From contig JBGVNP010000013.1 in assembly GCA_045125655.1 (NCBI GenBank), forward strand, positions 1 to 20,066: DNA of 20,066 bases, given 5' to 3'. The position numbers and the translations under genes are program-made. The first letter of the stretch is position 1, and every line of letters begins with the position of its first letter. The notes beneath the pieces were generated by a model, which ran no database searches, was not told where the DNA came from, and saw nothing but the letters and a program-made list of their open reading frames with translations. Origin of the DNA: RGIG4608 sp045125655. GTDB taxonomy: Bacteria; Bacillota; Clostridia; Oscillospirales; CAG-272. Positions 13,469 through 20,066 of this stretch are shown here, one piece after another.

Positions 13469-14396
13469 GCTTATCGAGGACGATATCGGTCAGAGAATAG
13501 ATACCGTGGTAGCGGAGAGGGAAAAGATATCCCGCTCCGCCGCCGCGCGCCTTGTTGAAAGCAAAATGGTGCTTGTAAATTCCTCCGATGTAGCAAAGAA
13601 TTATAAAATCCGTGCCACCGATATTATTGAGGTTTTTCATCCCGATGTAGAGGAGTGCGAGGTTATCCCTCAGGATATTCCGTTGAATATAGTTTATGAG
13701 GATGAGGATATTATCGTAGTAAACAAGGAGTCGGGAATGGTAGTTCATCCTGCGGCTGGAAATCCCGACGGAACACTTGTTAATGCGCTTCTTTATCATT
13801 GCGGAGATTCACTTTCGGGTGTCGGCGGTGTTGCGCGTCCCGGAATTGTTCACCGAATCGACAAGGATACAAGCGGTCTTTTGGTGGTGGCAAAGAATGA
13901 TTTTTCCCACGTTGCGCTTTCCGATCAGCTTAAGGATCATTCGATTTTCCGCATATATCACGCGATAGTTGTTGGAAATCTAAGAGAGCTTTCGGGCACG
14001 GTGAATGAGCCGATAGGGCGTCATCCCGTGGATAGAAAGAAGATGGCAGTTATCAAAAATGACGCTTATACATCCCGTGAAGCAATAACGCATTATAGAG
14101 TGCTTAAGCGATTTAACGGCTTTGATTACGTTGAATGCCGACTTGAAACGGGCAGAACACACCAGATAAGAGTACATATGGCTTATCTTGGTCATCCCTT
14201 GCTCGGTGATGAGGTCTACGGCGGAAATAAAACGCGCTTTCAAACCTTGCACAAATCGTGCATTGACGGTCAGTGCCTTCACGCCAAGGAGCTTCATCTT
14301 ACTCATCCGAGAAGGGACGAAAGAATGACCTTTACTTCTGACTTGCCCGAAAATTTTGAGAGGGTACTTGAATTGCTTGAAAAGACTTGCACATAA
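13449..14396 (+). CDS. rluD: RluA-family pseudouridine synthase (RluD/YlyB type)
   Basis: RluD-type enzymes isomerise uridines in 23S rRNA, typically in helix 69. The 315-residue protein has an N-terminal S4 RNA-binding domain (about 13-75) and a catalytic domain. The nucleophile D138 sits in HRIDKDTSG, and RTHQIRVHM near residue 235 is the other hallmark. The ATG at 13449 overlaps the 3' end of lspA by 20 nt and has no clear ribosome binding site, so translation is likely coupled. The lspA-rluD order matches lspA-ylyB in B. subtilis. The exact target uridine is inferred from family only. Its stop lies next to the split terminator and hairpin array. Confidence 0.95.
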   Translation: MQKTVIKLIEDDIGQRIDTVVAEREKISRSAAARLVESKMVLVNSSDVAKNYKIRATDIIEVFHPDVEECEVIPQDIPLNIVYEDEDIIVVNKESGMVVHPAAGNPDGTLVNALLYHCGDSLSGVGGVARPGIVHRIDKDTSGLLVVAKNDFSHVALSDQLKDHSIFRIYHAIVVGNLRELSGTVNEPIGRHPVDRKKMAVIKNDAYTSREAITHYRVLKRFNGFDYVECRLETGRTHQIRVHMAYLGHPLLGDEVYGGNKTRFQTLHKSCIDGQCLHAKELHLTHPRRDERMTFTSDLPENFERVLELLEKTCT

Positions 14397-14397
14397 T

Positions 14398-14795
14398 AAA
14401 AAAGCAGACACTTGAATGGGTGATGTTCTTAGCGGAGAATTTGGAAATACCGCTAAGTGCGAGCATCGCATTTGACTGGTCAAACGCATTATGGGCTAAG
14501 CCCAAACCCTTATAACAACAGAAAGAGATAACAAATCAGTTTGTAACCGAAATGTTATCTCTTTTTCTGTTTGTTTAATGAAATCGTTGCGCAGCAACGA
14601 TGAAATCTTCACTTCGTTCAGATGAAATCCAAGGCACGCCTTGGATGAAATCAAATCCGTCTAAATACAACCCTGCGAAGCAGGATTTCATCGCGTACGC
14701 GATTTCATCCACCGCAGGTGGATTTCATCCGTCGAAGACGGATTTGACTGCGTGATACTCCGTTAAGAGTATCACGCTAAAAGTGTCTGCTTTTT
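14398..14795. repeat. Hairpin array enclosed by the arms of a bidirectional terminator
   Basis: Perfect 15-bp arms AAAAAGCAGACACTT (14399-14413) and AAGTGTCTGCTTTTT (14781-14795) enclose about 367 nt without a gene. Inside are about a dozen hairpins: 14428-14457, 14458-14470, 14471-14484, 14493-14503, a bulged pair 14518-14533/14553-14570, then 14583-14601, 14627-14646, 14672-14684, 14690-14703, 14707-14723, 14727-14743 and 14750-14777. The central ones share ATC...GAT ends joined by GAA on the left (GATGAAATC at 14599, 14621, 14644) and TTC on the right (GATTTCATC at 14684, 14701, 14721), so the two halves are mirror images. Arm sequences differ while pairing is kept. It lies between convergent rluD and gpmI and probably ends both transcripts. 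Confidence 0.85.
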
Positions 14796-14805
14796 GTTTA
14801 TTTTA

Positions 14806-16464
14806 TTATTTTATTTCAATAATGGACTCATTCCAGATCTCGGGAGCTTCGTAGCCGAGGAGATTTACCATGGTAGCTGCTACGTTTGCAAGACCGAACT
14901 GACCGTTATCTGCCTTAACTGTGTAATTTTCAGAATAGAAATTATCGTAGATAATACAGGGAACGGGGTTGAGTGTATGGCTTGTTTTGGATTTGAATGA
15001 GCCGTCCTTTTCGGGCTTGGGCTGTTTTGTTTTCTTATCCATTTCATACATTTCATCAGCGTTTCCGTGGTCGGCTGTGATAAGAGCCACGCCGTGGAGC
15101 TTATCGACTACGTCGATGATTCTCTTGAGCTGAAGATCGAGCGCTTCCATAGAGCAGCGTGTCGCCTGAAGGTTGCCTGTATGACCAACCATATCGCCGT
15201 TGGGGAAGTTTACACGAAGATATGCGTATTTTCCGCTTTCAAGACACTCGATAAGCTTATCGGTGATCTCTGCACATTTCATCCAAGGTCTTTGCTCAAA
15301 GGGAACTACGTCGGAGGGAATTTCGATATAGGTTTCAAGCTCTTCGGAGAATTTGCCGCTCTTATTTCCGTTCCAGAAATATGTTACGTGTCCGTATTTC
15401 TGTGTTTCGGATATAGCGAGCTGACTAACGCCTGTATTTGTGAGATATTCGCCGAGAGTGTTTGTGATTTCAGGGGGATTTACAAGATATTTTGAAGGAA
15501 TATGAAGGTCGCCGTCGTATTCGAGCATACCTGCGTAAACTACGCTTGGCACTCTTACACGGTCGAACTTATCGAAGTCTGCGCCGCCCTCAAATGCCTT
15601 TGAAATTTCGATGGAACGGTCACCGCGGAAATTGTAGAAGATAACGCTATCACCATCGTTGATAGTACCAACAGGATTGCCATTTTCAGCAATTACGAAG
15701 GGGGGAAGATCCTGGTCGATAACCTTATATTCAGCGCGGTAAGCATTTACTGCATCGGCAGCGCAAGCAAACTGTCTGCCCTCACCAAGTACGTGAGTCT
15801 TCCAACCAAGGTCAACCATCGCCCAGTTAGCTTCATATCTGTCCATAGTGATCTTCATTCTTCCGCCACCGCTTGCAATGCGAGCGTCAAAACCGTCGCC
15901 ATTGAGAGAGGCAAGGAAATCTTCAAAGGGAAGGATGTATTCAAGAGCACTTGTTTCACCAACGTCACGTCCGTCAATGAGGATGTGAATTCTTACTGTG
16001 CCAACTCCCTCTGTCTTTGCCTGTGTAAGCATTGCCTTGAGGTGATCGATGTGGGAGTGAACGTTACCGTCGGAGAAAAGACCGATAAAATGAAGAGTTG
16101 AATTGTTATTCTTTACGTTTGATATAAGCTCGCACCATGTGTCGGATGTAAACATCTTTTTACTTTCAATAGAGTTTGAAACGAGCTTTGCGCCCTGTGC
16201 AAATACCTGACCGGAGCCGAGAGCATTGTGGCCAACCTCGCTGTTACCCATATCGTCATCGGAGGGGAGACCAACTGCCGTTCCGTGCGCCTTGAGAGCA
16301 ACCATGGGATATTTTGCCATAAGCATATCAAGTGTGGGTGTGTAAGCACCTGCAACTGCATTTGAAATAGTATCGGGAGCAAGACCAACGCCGTCCATTA
16401 CCACTGTAAGAACGGGGCCTTGAACACCCTTGAAATCATTAAGCTTGTTAAGAGATTTGTTCAT
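14806..16464 (-). CDS. gpmI: 2,3-bisphosphoglycerate-independent phosphoglycerate mutase
   Basis: GpmI interconverts 3- and 2-phosphoglycerate in glycolysis using two Mn ions and a serine phospho-intermediate. The catalytic S75 sits in GNSEVGHNALGSG; a metal Asp is D24 in VVMDGVG. Other conserved pieces are HIDHLKAM, DGRDVGETSA, FRGDRSIEI, NFPNGDMVGHTGN and ITADHGNADEM. It has 552 residues, somewhat above the usual 505-520. GGAGGT lies seven bases before the ATG on the minus strand. It is a single-gene unit with its own promoter (16536-16508), back to back with mrp and convergent with rluD, with the hairpin-array terminator at its 3' end. Confidence 0.97.
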   Translation of the reverse strand: MNKSLNKLNDFKGVQGPVLTVVMDGVGLAPDTISNAVAGAYTPTLDMLMAKYPMVALKAHGTAVGLPSDDDMGNSEVGHNALGSGQVFAQGAKLVSNSIESKKMFTSDTWCELISNVKNNNSTLHFIGLFSDGNVHSHIDHLKAMLTQAKTEGVGTVRIHILIDGRDVGETSALEYILPFEDFLASLNGDGFDARIASGGGRMKITMDRYEANWAMVDLGWKTHVLGEGRQFACAADAVNAYRAEYKVIDQDLPPFVIAENGNPVGTINDGDSVIFYNFRGDRSIEISKAFEGGADFDKFDRVRVPSVVYAGMLEYDGDLHIPSKYLVNPPEITNTLGEYLTNTGVSQLAISETQKYGHVTYFWNGNKSGKFSEELETYIEIPSDVVPFEQRPWMKCAEITDKLIECLESGKYAYLRVNFPNGDMVGHTGNLQATRCSMEALDLQLKRIIDVVDKLHGVALITADHGNADEMYEMDKKTKQPKPEKDGSFKSKTSHTLNPVPCIIYDNFYSENYTVKADNGQFGLANVAATMVNLLGYEAPEIWNESIIEIK

Positions 16465-16507
16465 TATAGAACCTCCATATATAAAATATAAATTTTCACT
16501 ATCTTAT

Positions 16508-16536
16508 AGTATAACTTTTTTTGCTGAATTTTGCAA
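16508..16536 (-). promoter_or_regulatory. Sigma-A promoter of gpmI
   Basis: On the minus strand TTGCAA (16536-16531), 17-nt spacer, TATACT (16513-16508), about 45 nt before the gpmI start. Confidence 0.65.
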
Positions 16537-16573
16537 TAGATTTTCAGAAAAAATAAATAATATTTTCACAAAC

Positions 16574-16602
16574 TTGACAAAAGGGTTTTAAGGTAGTATA
16601 AT
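16574..16602 (+). promoter_or_regulatory. Sigma-A promoter of mrp
   Basis: TTGACA (16574-16579), 17-nt spacer, TATAAT (16597-16602), both perfect, 38 nt before the ATG. Its -35 lies 37 nt from the divergent gpmI -35. Confidence 0.9.
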
Positions 16603-16640
16603 ATTTAGGTTCTTATGAATTGAAAGGAAGTGTTATATAT

Positions 16641-17474
16641 ATGTCAGAATGTACTCACAATTGTTCAAGCTGCAAGGCAAATTGCTCGACCAAATCAAAA
16701 AAGGATTTTTTAGAGCCACTTAACGCGCAATCAAGCATCAAGCACGTTATCGGAGTGGTCAGCGGAAAGGGTGGCGTTGGTAAATCAATGGTTACCTCAA
16801 CTCTTGCAACGCTTATGCAGAGAGCAGGATATAAGGTTGGTATTCTCGATGCTGATATTACGGGTCCGTCCATTCCCAAGGCGTTCGGTATTTCTGCAGG
16901 TGTTGAGGGAAACGACGACGGAATGCTTCCCCCTGAAAGCTCAACGGGAATTAAAATAATGAGTGTCAATCTTCTTTTGCCCGATACAACGGCTCCTGTT
17001 GTTTGGCGCGGTCCCGTTATTGCAGGTACTGTAAAGCAATTTTGGAGCGGCACGGTTTGGGGCGATCTTGACTATTTGTTCGTTGACTGTCCTCCAGGAA
17101 CGGGTGACGTTCCTCTTACCGTTTTCCAAAGCATCCCGCTTGACGGAATAGTTATCGTTTCAAGCCCACAGGAACTCGTTTCGATGATAGTTGCAAAGGC
17201 GGCTAATATGGCAAGCATGATGGACGTTGAGGTCATCGGTCTTGTTGAAAATATGAGCTTTGTAAAATGTCCCGATTGCGGCAAGGAGATAAAGATATTC
17301 GGCGAGAGCCATATTGATGAAATATCCGAAAAATTCGGCTATCCTCTTCTTGCAAAGATGCCCATTGATCCAACACTCGCTTCTCTTGTAGATGCAGGTG
17401 AGATAGAGAAAATGAACGTCGATTATCTCGATGCAGCAGTTGAGGTGCTTAAGGCAGTTAAAAATGTAAAATAA
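16641..17474 (+). CDS. mrp: Mrp/Nbp35-type P-loop ATPase (Fe-S cluster carrier)
   Basis: Mrp/ApbC proteins are dimeric ATPases that carry and hand over [4Fe-4S] clusters. The deviant Walker A SGKGGVGKS is at 41-49, DADITGPSIP near 70-79 is the switch region, and CPPGTGD follows at 150-156. The cluster-binding CxxC is C210/C213 in KCPDCGKE. The N-terminus carries C4, C8, C11 and C15 (CX3CX2CX3C), an extra ferredoxin-like set in place of the DUF59 domain of many bacterial Mrp proteins. Start ATG 16641 has AAAGGAAG upstream; an in-frame TTG at 16620 would begin before that site and is rejected. It is 277 residues, monocistronic, with consensus promoter and terminator. Confidence 0.94.
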   Translation: MSECTHNCSSCKANCSTKSKKDFLEPLNAQSSIKHVIGVVSGKGGVGKSMVTSTLATLMQRAGYKVGILDADITGPSIPKAFGISAGVEGNDDGMLPPESSTGIKIMSVNLLLPDTTAPVVWRGPVIAGTVKQFWSGTVWGDLDYLFVDCPPGTGDVPLTVFQSIPLDGIVIVSSPQELVSMIVAKAANMASMMDVEVIGLVENMSFVKCPDCGKEIKIFGESHIDEISEKFGYPLLAKMPIDPTLASLVDAGEIEKMNVDYLDAAVEVLKAVKNVK

Positions 17475-17479
17475 TATTT

Positions 17480-17514
17480 AAACCGCTTGTTTGTAAAACA
17501 GGCGGTTTGCTTTT
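17480..17514 (+). terminator. Intrinsic terminator after mrp
   Basis: AAACCGCTTGTTT pairs with AACAGGCGGTTT (one G-T wobble) around a short loop, followed by GCTTTT. Confidence 0.8.
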
Positions 17515-17565
17515 ATGTGAACTATATACATTATAGCTAATATTTACATCATATTGTGCATAAGA

Positions 17566-17637
17566 TTGACGAAATATACAATATTTAGTAAAATGGTGCT
17601 TTAATAGATTGACATTATATGAGTAATACTGTAAAAT
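17566..17637 (+). promoter_or_regulatory. Two tandem sigma-A promoters of the Cys-rich lipoprotein
   Basis: Promoter 1 is TTGACG (17566-17571), 17 nt, TAAAAT (17589-17594). Promoter 2 is TTGACA (17609-17614), 17 nt, TAAAAT (17632-17637). Both have AGA just before the -35 and the same -10, and they are exactly 43 nt apart. Confidence 0.65.
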
Positions 17638-17676
17638 TATGTATAGCAGTATTTTATAATTTTAAGGAGGAACATA

Positions 17677-19104
17677 ATGAAAACACTTATTAAAATCTGC
17701 ATTGTAACAATACTCGCATCTGTTATATTTACAGGATGCTTCATGGAGAGCGAATGCGAGCATACAGGTGGCACTGCTACATGTATGGAAAAAGCCGTAT
17801 GTGAAATTTGTGGTGAAAGCTATGGCGAAGCACTTGGACACGACATCGTAATTGATGAAGCGGTTGAACCCACATGTACAGAAACAGGTCTTACTCTTGG
17901 TTCACATTGTTCAAGATGTGATGATGCTACTCTTCCTCAAAGTGAGATTGGTGTTAAAGGACACAGCTTTTCTGACATGGAAGGCCTTGCTCCCACATGT
18001 ACGGAGGACGGATATACCGACTATATGATTTGTGATACTTGTCAGCACGTTGAGGGTAAGGATGTTATTCCTGCTGAGCACAAATGGGTTGACGCAACTT
18101 GCACAGCTCCTAAGACTTGCTCTGAATGTTCTACAACTGAAGGTGATGTTGCCGAGCATATAGACGCGAATTTGGATATAACCTGCGACTTTGAAGGATG
18201 TACACATAGAATCCTTCCCGCAGCTGATTCTAAGATTTCACTTTTTACAGCTAATCATATGATAATTGTTTCTCTTAGTAGTAGTTATTACGTAGAGGGC
18301 GTTGTTACAGAGGTAATCGACTCTAAAAATGGTATTTTTGTTATTAAAGATGAAGAAGAAAATACAATTCTTATCAGATTGCCCAAAAATGCTGAAGGTA
18401 ATTCGTATTCATCGTGGACCGAAAACAAGTTAGTTCTTGGAGATAAGGTTCAGGTTTACGGTAAGCCATCCAGAAACACAGGAAGTCCTAACACTCAGAC
18501 TGCTAAGATTGAGAGCGGTATTTTGACTGTACTTGAACATACTCATGCTGCAGTTGGCGATAAGGTGTGTACAAAGCCCACTCTCTGCGGATGTGGATAT
18601 GAAATGGCTGAAGCTACAGGACATGTGGATGCTGATGAAAATGATCTTTGCGATAACTGTAATTGGAACATGAATCTTACTTCTACTCAAATCGCGATTG
18701 GAACAGATTCTAAGTATAATGGTGTAACTACCAATGGTGATGATGGCAAAGCACTCTATTGGACATGGAGTAATGATAACTTTGATGCTGTTATTCACAA
18801 GGGACAATCTACATTTACTCTTTACACAAATGCTAAGGATTATATGCAGCTTAAAAAGTTAAATACATTGACTGTATCCGGCAAAAACGGTGAGCTTATT
18901 AAGAGTATCACTATTTTCACAACTAACGCTTCTCAGCTTGGTTATCTTAAGAGTGCTATCGGAAGCGCATATGTATATACAGAAAATGCAGAAAGCTTTT
19001 CACTTACAATTGAACTTGATTCTGTTGCAGAATTTGTTTTAACTAATGCCGGAGGCAGCACTGTATACGTAAATGGTGTAGAAATAGTTTACGAAAATAA
19101 GTAA
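17677..19104 (+). CDS. Surface lipoprotein with Cys-rich repeats and OB-like and beta-sandwich parts (475 aa)
   Basis: An exported, lipid-anchored protein: basic start, hydrophobic run (ICIVTILASVIF) and lipobox FTGC with C21. Residues about 27-178 hold four imperfect Cys-rich units of roughly 35-40 residues, each with a TCT/TCM-type cysteine followed by CxxC and ending near GH or EH (e.g. ATCMEKAVCEICGESYGEALGHD split across 34-56); this type recurs in gut Clostridia surface proteins. Residues about 203-285 (YYVEGVVTEV, GIFVIKDEE, LGDKVQVYGK) look like an OB-fold. A fifth Cys unit is at 287-330, then a beta-rich C-terminal domain to the end. No catalytic motif is seen; adhesion, ligand or metal binding are guesses. 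AAGGAGG precedes the ATG; it is monocistronic. Confidence 0.75.
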   Translation: MKTLIKICIVTILASVIFTGCFMESECEHTGGTATCMEKAVCEICGESYGEALGHDIVIDEAVEPTCTETGLTLGSHCSRCDDATLPQSEIGVKGHSFSDMEGLAPTCTEDGYTDYMICDTCQHVEGKDVIPAEHKWVDATCTAPKTCSECSTTEGDVAEHIDANLDITCDFEGCTHRILPAADSKISLFTANHMIIVSLSSSYYVEGVVTEVIDSKNGIFVIKDEEENTILIRLPKNAEGNSYSSWTENKLVLGDKVQVYGKPSRNTGSPNTQTAKIESGILTVLEHTHAAVGDKVCTKPTLCGCGYEMAEATGHVDADENDLCDNCNWNMNLTSTQIAIGTDSKYNGVTTNGDDGKALYWTWSNDNFDAVIHKGQSTFTLYTNAKDYMQLKKLNTLTVSGKNGELIKSITIFTTNASQLGYLKSAIGSAYVYTENAESFSLTIELDSVAEFVLTNAGGSTVYVNGVEIVYENK

Positions 19105-19135
19105 TTTATTTAAAGTTGATTTCTTGATGAATTTA

Positions 19136-19165
19136 GGCACGCGCCTTACGGCGCGTGCCTTTTTA
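19136..19165 (+). terminator. Intrinsic terminator after the Cys-rich lipoprotein
   Basis: GGCACGCGCC (19136-19145) and GGCGCGTGCC (19150-19159) form a perfect 10-bp stem with loop TTAC, followed by TTTTT. Confidence 0.95.
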
Positions 19166-19171
19166 TGCGTT

Positions 19172-19201
19172 TGAATATATTACAAAAATTCGGTCAATAA
19201 T
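19172..19201 (+). promoter_or_regulatory. Possible forespore (sigma-G-like) promoter of the coat genes
   Basis: TGAATA (19172-19177), 17 nt, CAATAAT (19195-19201) resembles the sigma-G pattern. No good sigma-A promoter was found between the terminator and the start at 19233. The match is imperfect. Confidence 0.3.
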
Positions 19202-19232
19202 CAAATTACCAAATAGAAAGGAGTTTGATAAA

Positions 19233-19406
19233 ATGACAAACAAGGAGTTACTTTACCTTGAAGATGCGCTTGGACACGAAAAATATTTTAAAACGAAGTG
19301 TCAGGAGTGTGCAACACAGCTACAGGACGGTGAGCTTAAAAATCTCGTAACGGATTTAACACAAAAGCACGGAGAAATCTTTAACGGTTTCTATCAGTTG
19401 CTTTGA
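19233..19406 (+). CDS. Small coat-associated protein (57 aa) upstream of a CotF-type gene
   Basis: The 57-residue helical protein starts MTNKELLYLEDALGHEKYF and contains a CQEC pair, then LKNLVTDLTQKHGEIFNGFYQLL. Its form, two amphipathic helices with a conserved GHE, resembles the short proteins often found directly before Coat F domain genes in Clostridia, so I infer a role in the spore surface. The ATG at 19233 has AAAGGAG nine bases upstream; an earlier in-frame ATG at 19155 would lie inside the preceding terminator and is rejected. The next gene begins 14 nt downstream. Confidence 0.7.
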   Translation: MTNKELLYLEDALGHEKYFKTKCQECATQLQDGELKNLVTDLTQKHGEIFNGFYQLL

Positions 19407-19420
19407 TTGGAGGGAAAAGA

Positions 19421-19678
19421 ATGAACGAACCTATGAACGACAGAAACGTTATGGAAAATCTTCTCCTTTTGGAGAAGGGCGCGTGTGATCTCTATATGCA
19501 CGGCGCGATAGAAGCAAGCGATGAAAGAGTTTTTTCTTCTTTTTCATCTGCCTTGCACCAATCCCTTCAGCTTCAAAATCAGATTTATAACAAGATGAAG
19601 GAAAAGGGCTGGTATGCGCCCGAAATGGCTCAGCAGGATAAGGTGCAGCAGCTCAAGCAAAAGTTTTCCGCAAACTGA
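19421..19678 (+). CDS. Coat F (CotF) domain spore coat protein
   Basis: An 85-residue all-helical protein. NVMENLLLLEKGACDLYMHG, then AIEASDERVFSSFSSALHQ, LQLQNQIYNKMKEKGWY and a Gln-rich end (QQDKVQQLKQKF) match the Coat F family well; these proteins are ferritin-like in outline and belong to the spore coat of Bacillus and Clostridia. The start at 19421 follows GGAGGG (19409-19414); an in-frame TTG at 19403 would overlap the previous gene. It forms a two-gene unit with the 57-residue protein and ends at a terminator. Its presence implies that the organism, or a recent ancestor, makes endospores. Confidence 0.88.
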   Translation: MNEPMNDRNVMENLLLLEKGACDLYMHGAIEASDERVFSSFSSALHQSLQLQNQIYNKMKEKGWYAPEMAQQDKVQQLKQKFSAN

Positions 19679-19685
19679 ACAATCG

Positions 19686-19716
19686 CCACCTACTGAAATG
19701 GTAGGTGGTATTTTTT
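19686..19716 (+). terminator. Intrinsic terminator after the coat pair
   Basis: CCACCTAC (19686-19693) pairs with GTAGGTGG (19701-19708) around TGAAATG, followed by TATTTTTT. Confidence 0.92.
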
Positions 19717-20066
19717 GATTAATCAACAAAAATTGCTTCAAATTTTGATTTGTCGCGCAGAAGTTAGTTATAAAAAGATGTGGGGCTTTTTTGAAAAGCC
19801 GCCCCACACCCCGAAAAACTTAATCGGTTGGTTTGAGCTGATTTTACGTAAATTTTCGATAATTCAAGGATGAATTATCGGTTTAGAAAGAACGGTACAT
19901 ACTTACACGCAAGCGTGACGTATGTACCATACTTTCAAAACTACGAAAATCACTCCTACGGAGTAATTTTCTAAAATTTACTTACTATGTGCCATATAAT
20001 AAAGTCTGTGCTAACAAAGAAATAGTTAGTTGAGGTAGCAAATCATAGATTTTCGAAGCGCCTGTT
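19717..20066. repeat. Gene-free right edge with a closed multi-arm palindrome
   Basis: No gene is seen here. GTGGGGC/GCCCCAC (19780-19786/19801-19807) forms one hairpin. Then an outer pair GTAAATTTT/AAAATTTAC (19848-19856/19973-19981) encloses three hairpins: GATAATTCA/TGAATTATC (19858-19866/19871-19879); GGTACATAC/GTATGTACC (19894-19902/19920-19928) with inner CACGC/GCGTG and outer GAAAG/CTTTC; and GAAAAT-ACTCC/GGAGT-ATTTTC (19945-19971). Together they make a cloverleaf-like fold of about 134 nt. CTAAC/GTTAG (20010-20014/20025-20029) is a further short repeat near the window end. The element may continue beyond it. Confidence 0.6.

Noticed and set aside
14577..14743. CRISPR-like array of GATGAAATC/GATTTCATC repeats
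   Set aside because: Repeats are only 9 nt, spacers are 11-13 nt and palindromic, orientation flips midway, and no cas gene is present.
14398..14795. Insertion sequence
   Set aside because: No transposase frame and no clear target-site duplication; the ends read as terminator arms.
14794..15000. Plus-strand frame at the gpmI 3' end
   Set aside because: Antisense to conserved gpmI sequence and without a ribosome binding site.

Overview
The window looks like a chromosome segment of a spore-forming, low-to-moderate GC Firmicute, most likely an uncultured Clostridia/Oscillospirales-type gut bacterium. The reasons are AGGAG-type ribosome binding sites before most genes, many sigma-A promoters with exact 17-nt spacers, a T-box leader on ileS, the sepF/ylmH/ileS/lspA/rluD neighbourhood of Gram-positive division loci, and a Coat F-type spore coat pair. 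The taxonomic guess is inference; the gene families are seen directly. No tRNA, rRNA, CRISPR array or transposase was found.

Layout. 1-366: gene-free palindrome-rich DNA. 367-1239: a small two-knuckle zinc-ribbon protein and a HIT-family hydrolase, ending in a terminator shared with a convergent gene. 1251-2642: a small two-helix membrane protein, divergent from a LexA-like XRE/S24 repressor; a perfect inverted repeat lies in the shared promoter region. 2682-4316: a D-2-hydroxyacid dehydrogenase followed 10 nt later by a long-tailed MscL. 4319-8596: a tight operon miaA, HlyD-like adaptor, yggS, sepF, ylmH, linking tRNA modification, envelope and division. 8597-9731: where related Firmicutes usually have divIVA, a short promoter-hairpin unit (possible small RNA), a leader ORF overlapping an AT-rich orphan lipoprotein, and a 27-residue peptide ORF. 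9783-14396: T-box leader, ileS, lspA, rluD. 14397-14805: a 400-bp array of hairpins between convergent genes, bounded by what looks like the two arms of one split terminator. 14806-17514: gpmI and mrp from back-to-back promoters. 17566-19165: a cysteine-rich lipoprotein behind two tandem promoters. 19172-19716: two small coat-type proteins. 19717-20066: another gene-free stretch with a closed multi-arm palindrome.

How it fits together. Most of the window is housekeeping: translation (MiaA, IleS, RluD, YlmH), division (SepF), lipoprotein maturation (LspA, with two lipoprotein genes in the window as likely substrates), glycolysis (GpmI), Fe-S or metal cofactor handling (Mrp) and osmotic safety (MscL). 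The less ordinary material is the insert between ylmH and ileS, the S24 repressor/membrane-protein pair with its candidate operator, and three gene-free palindromic regions, of which the hairpin array at 14398-14795 is the most striking. I did not find a clear new defence or mobile system.
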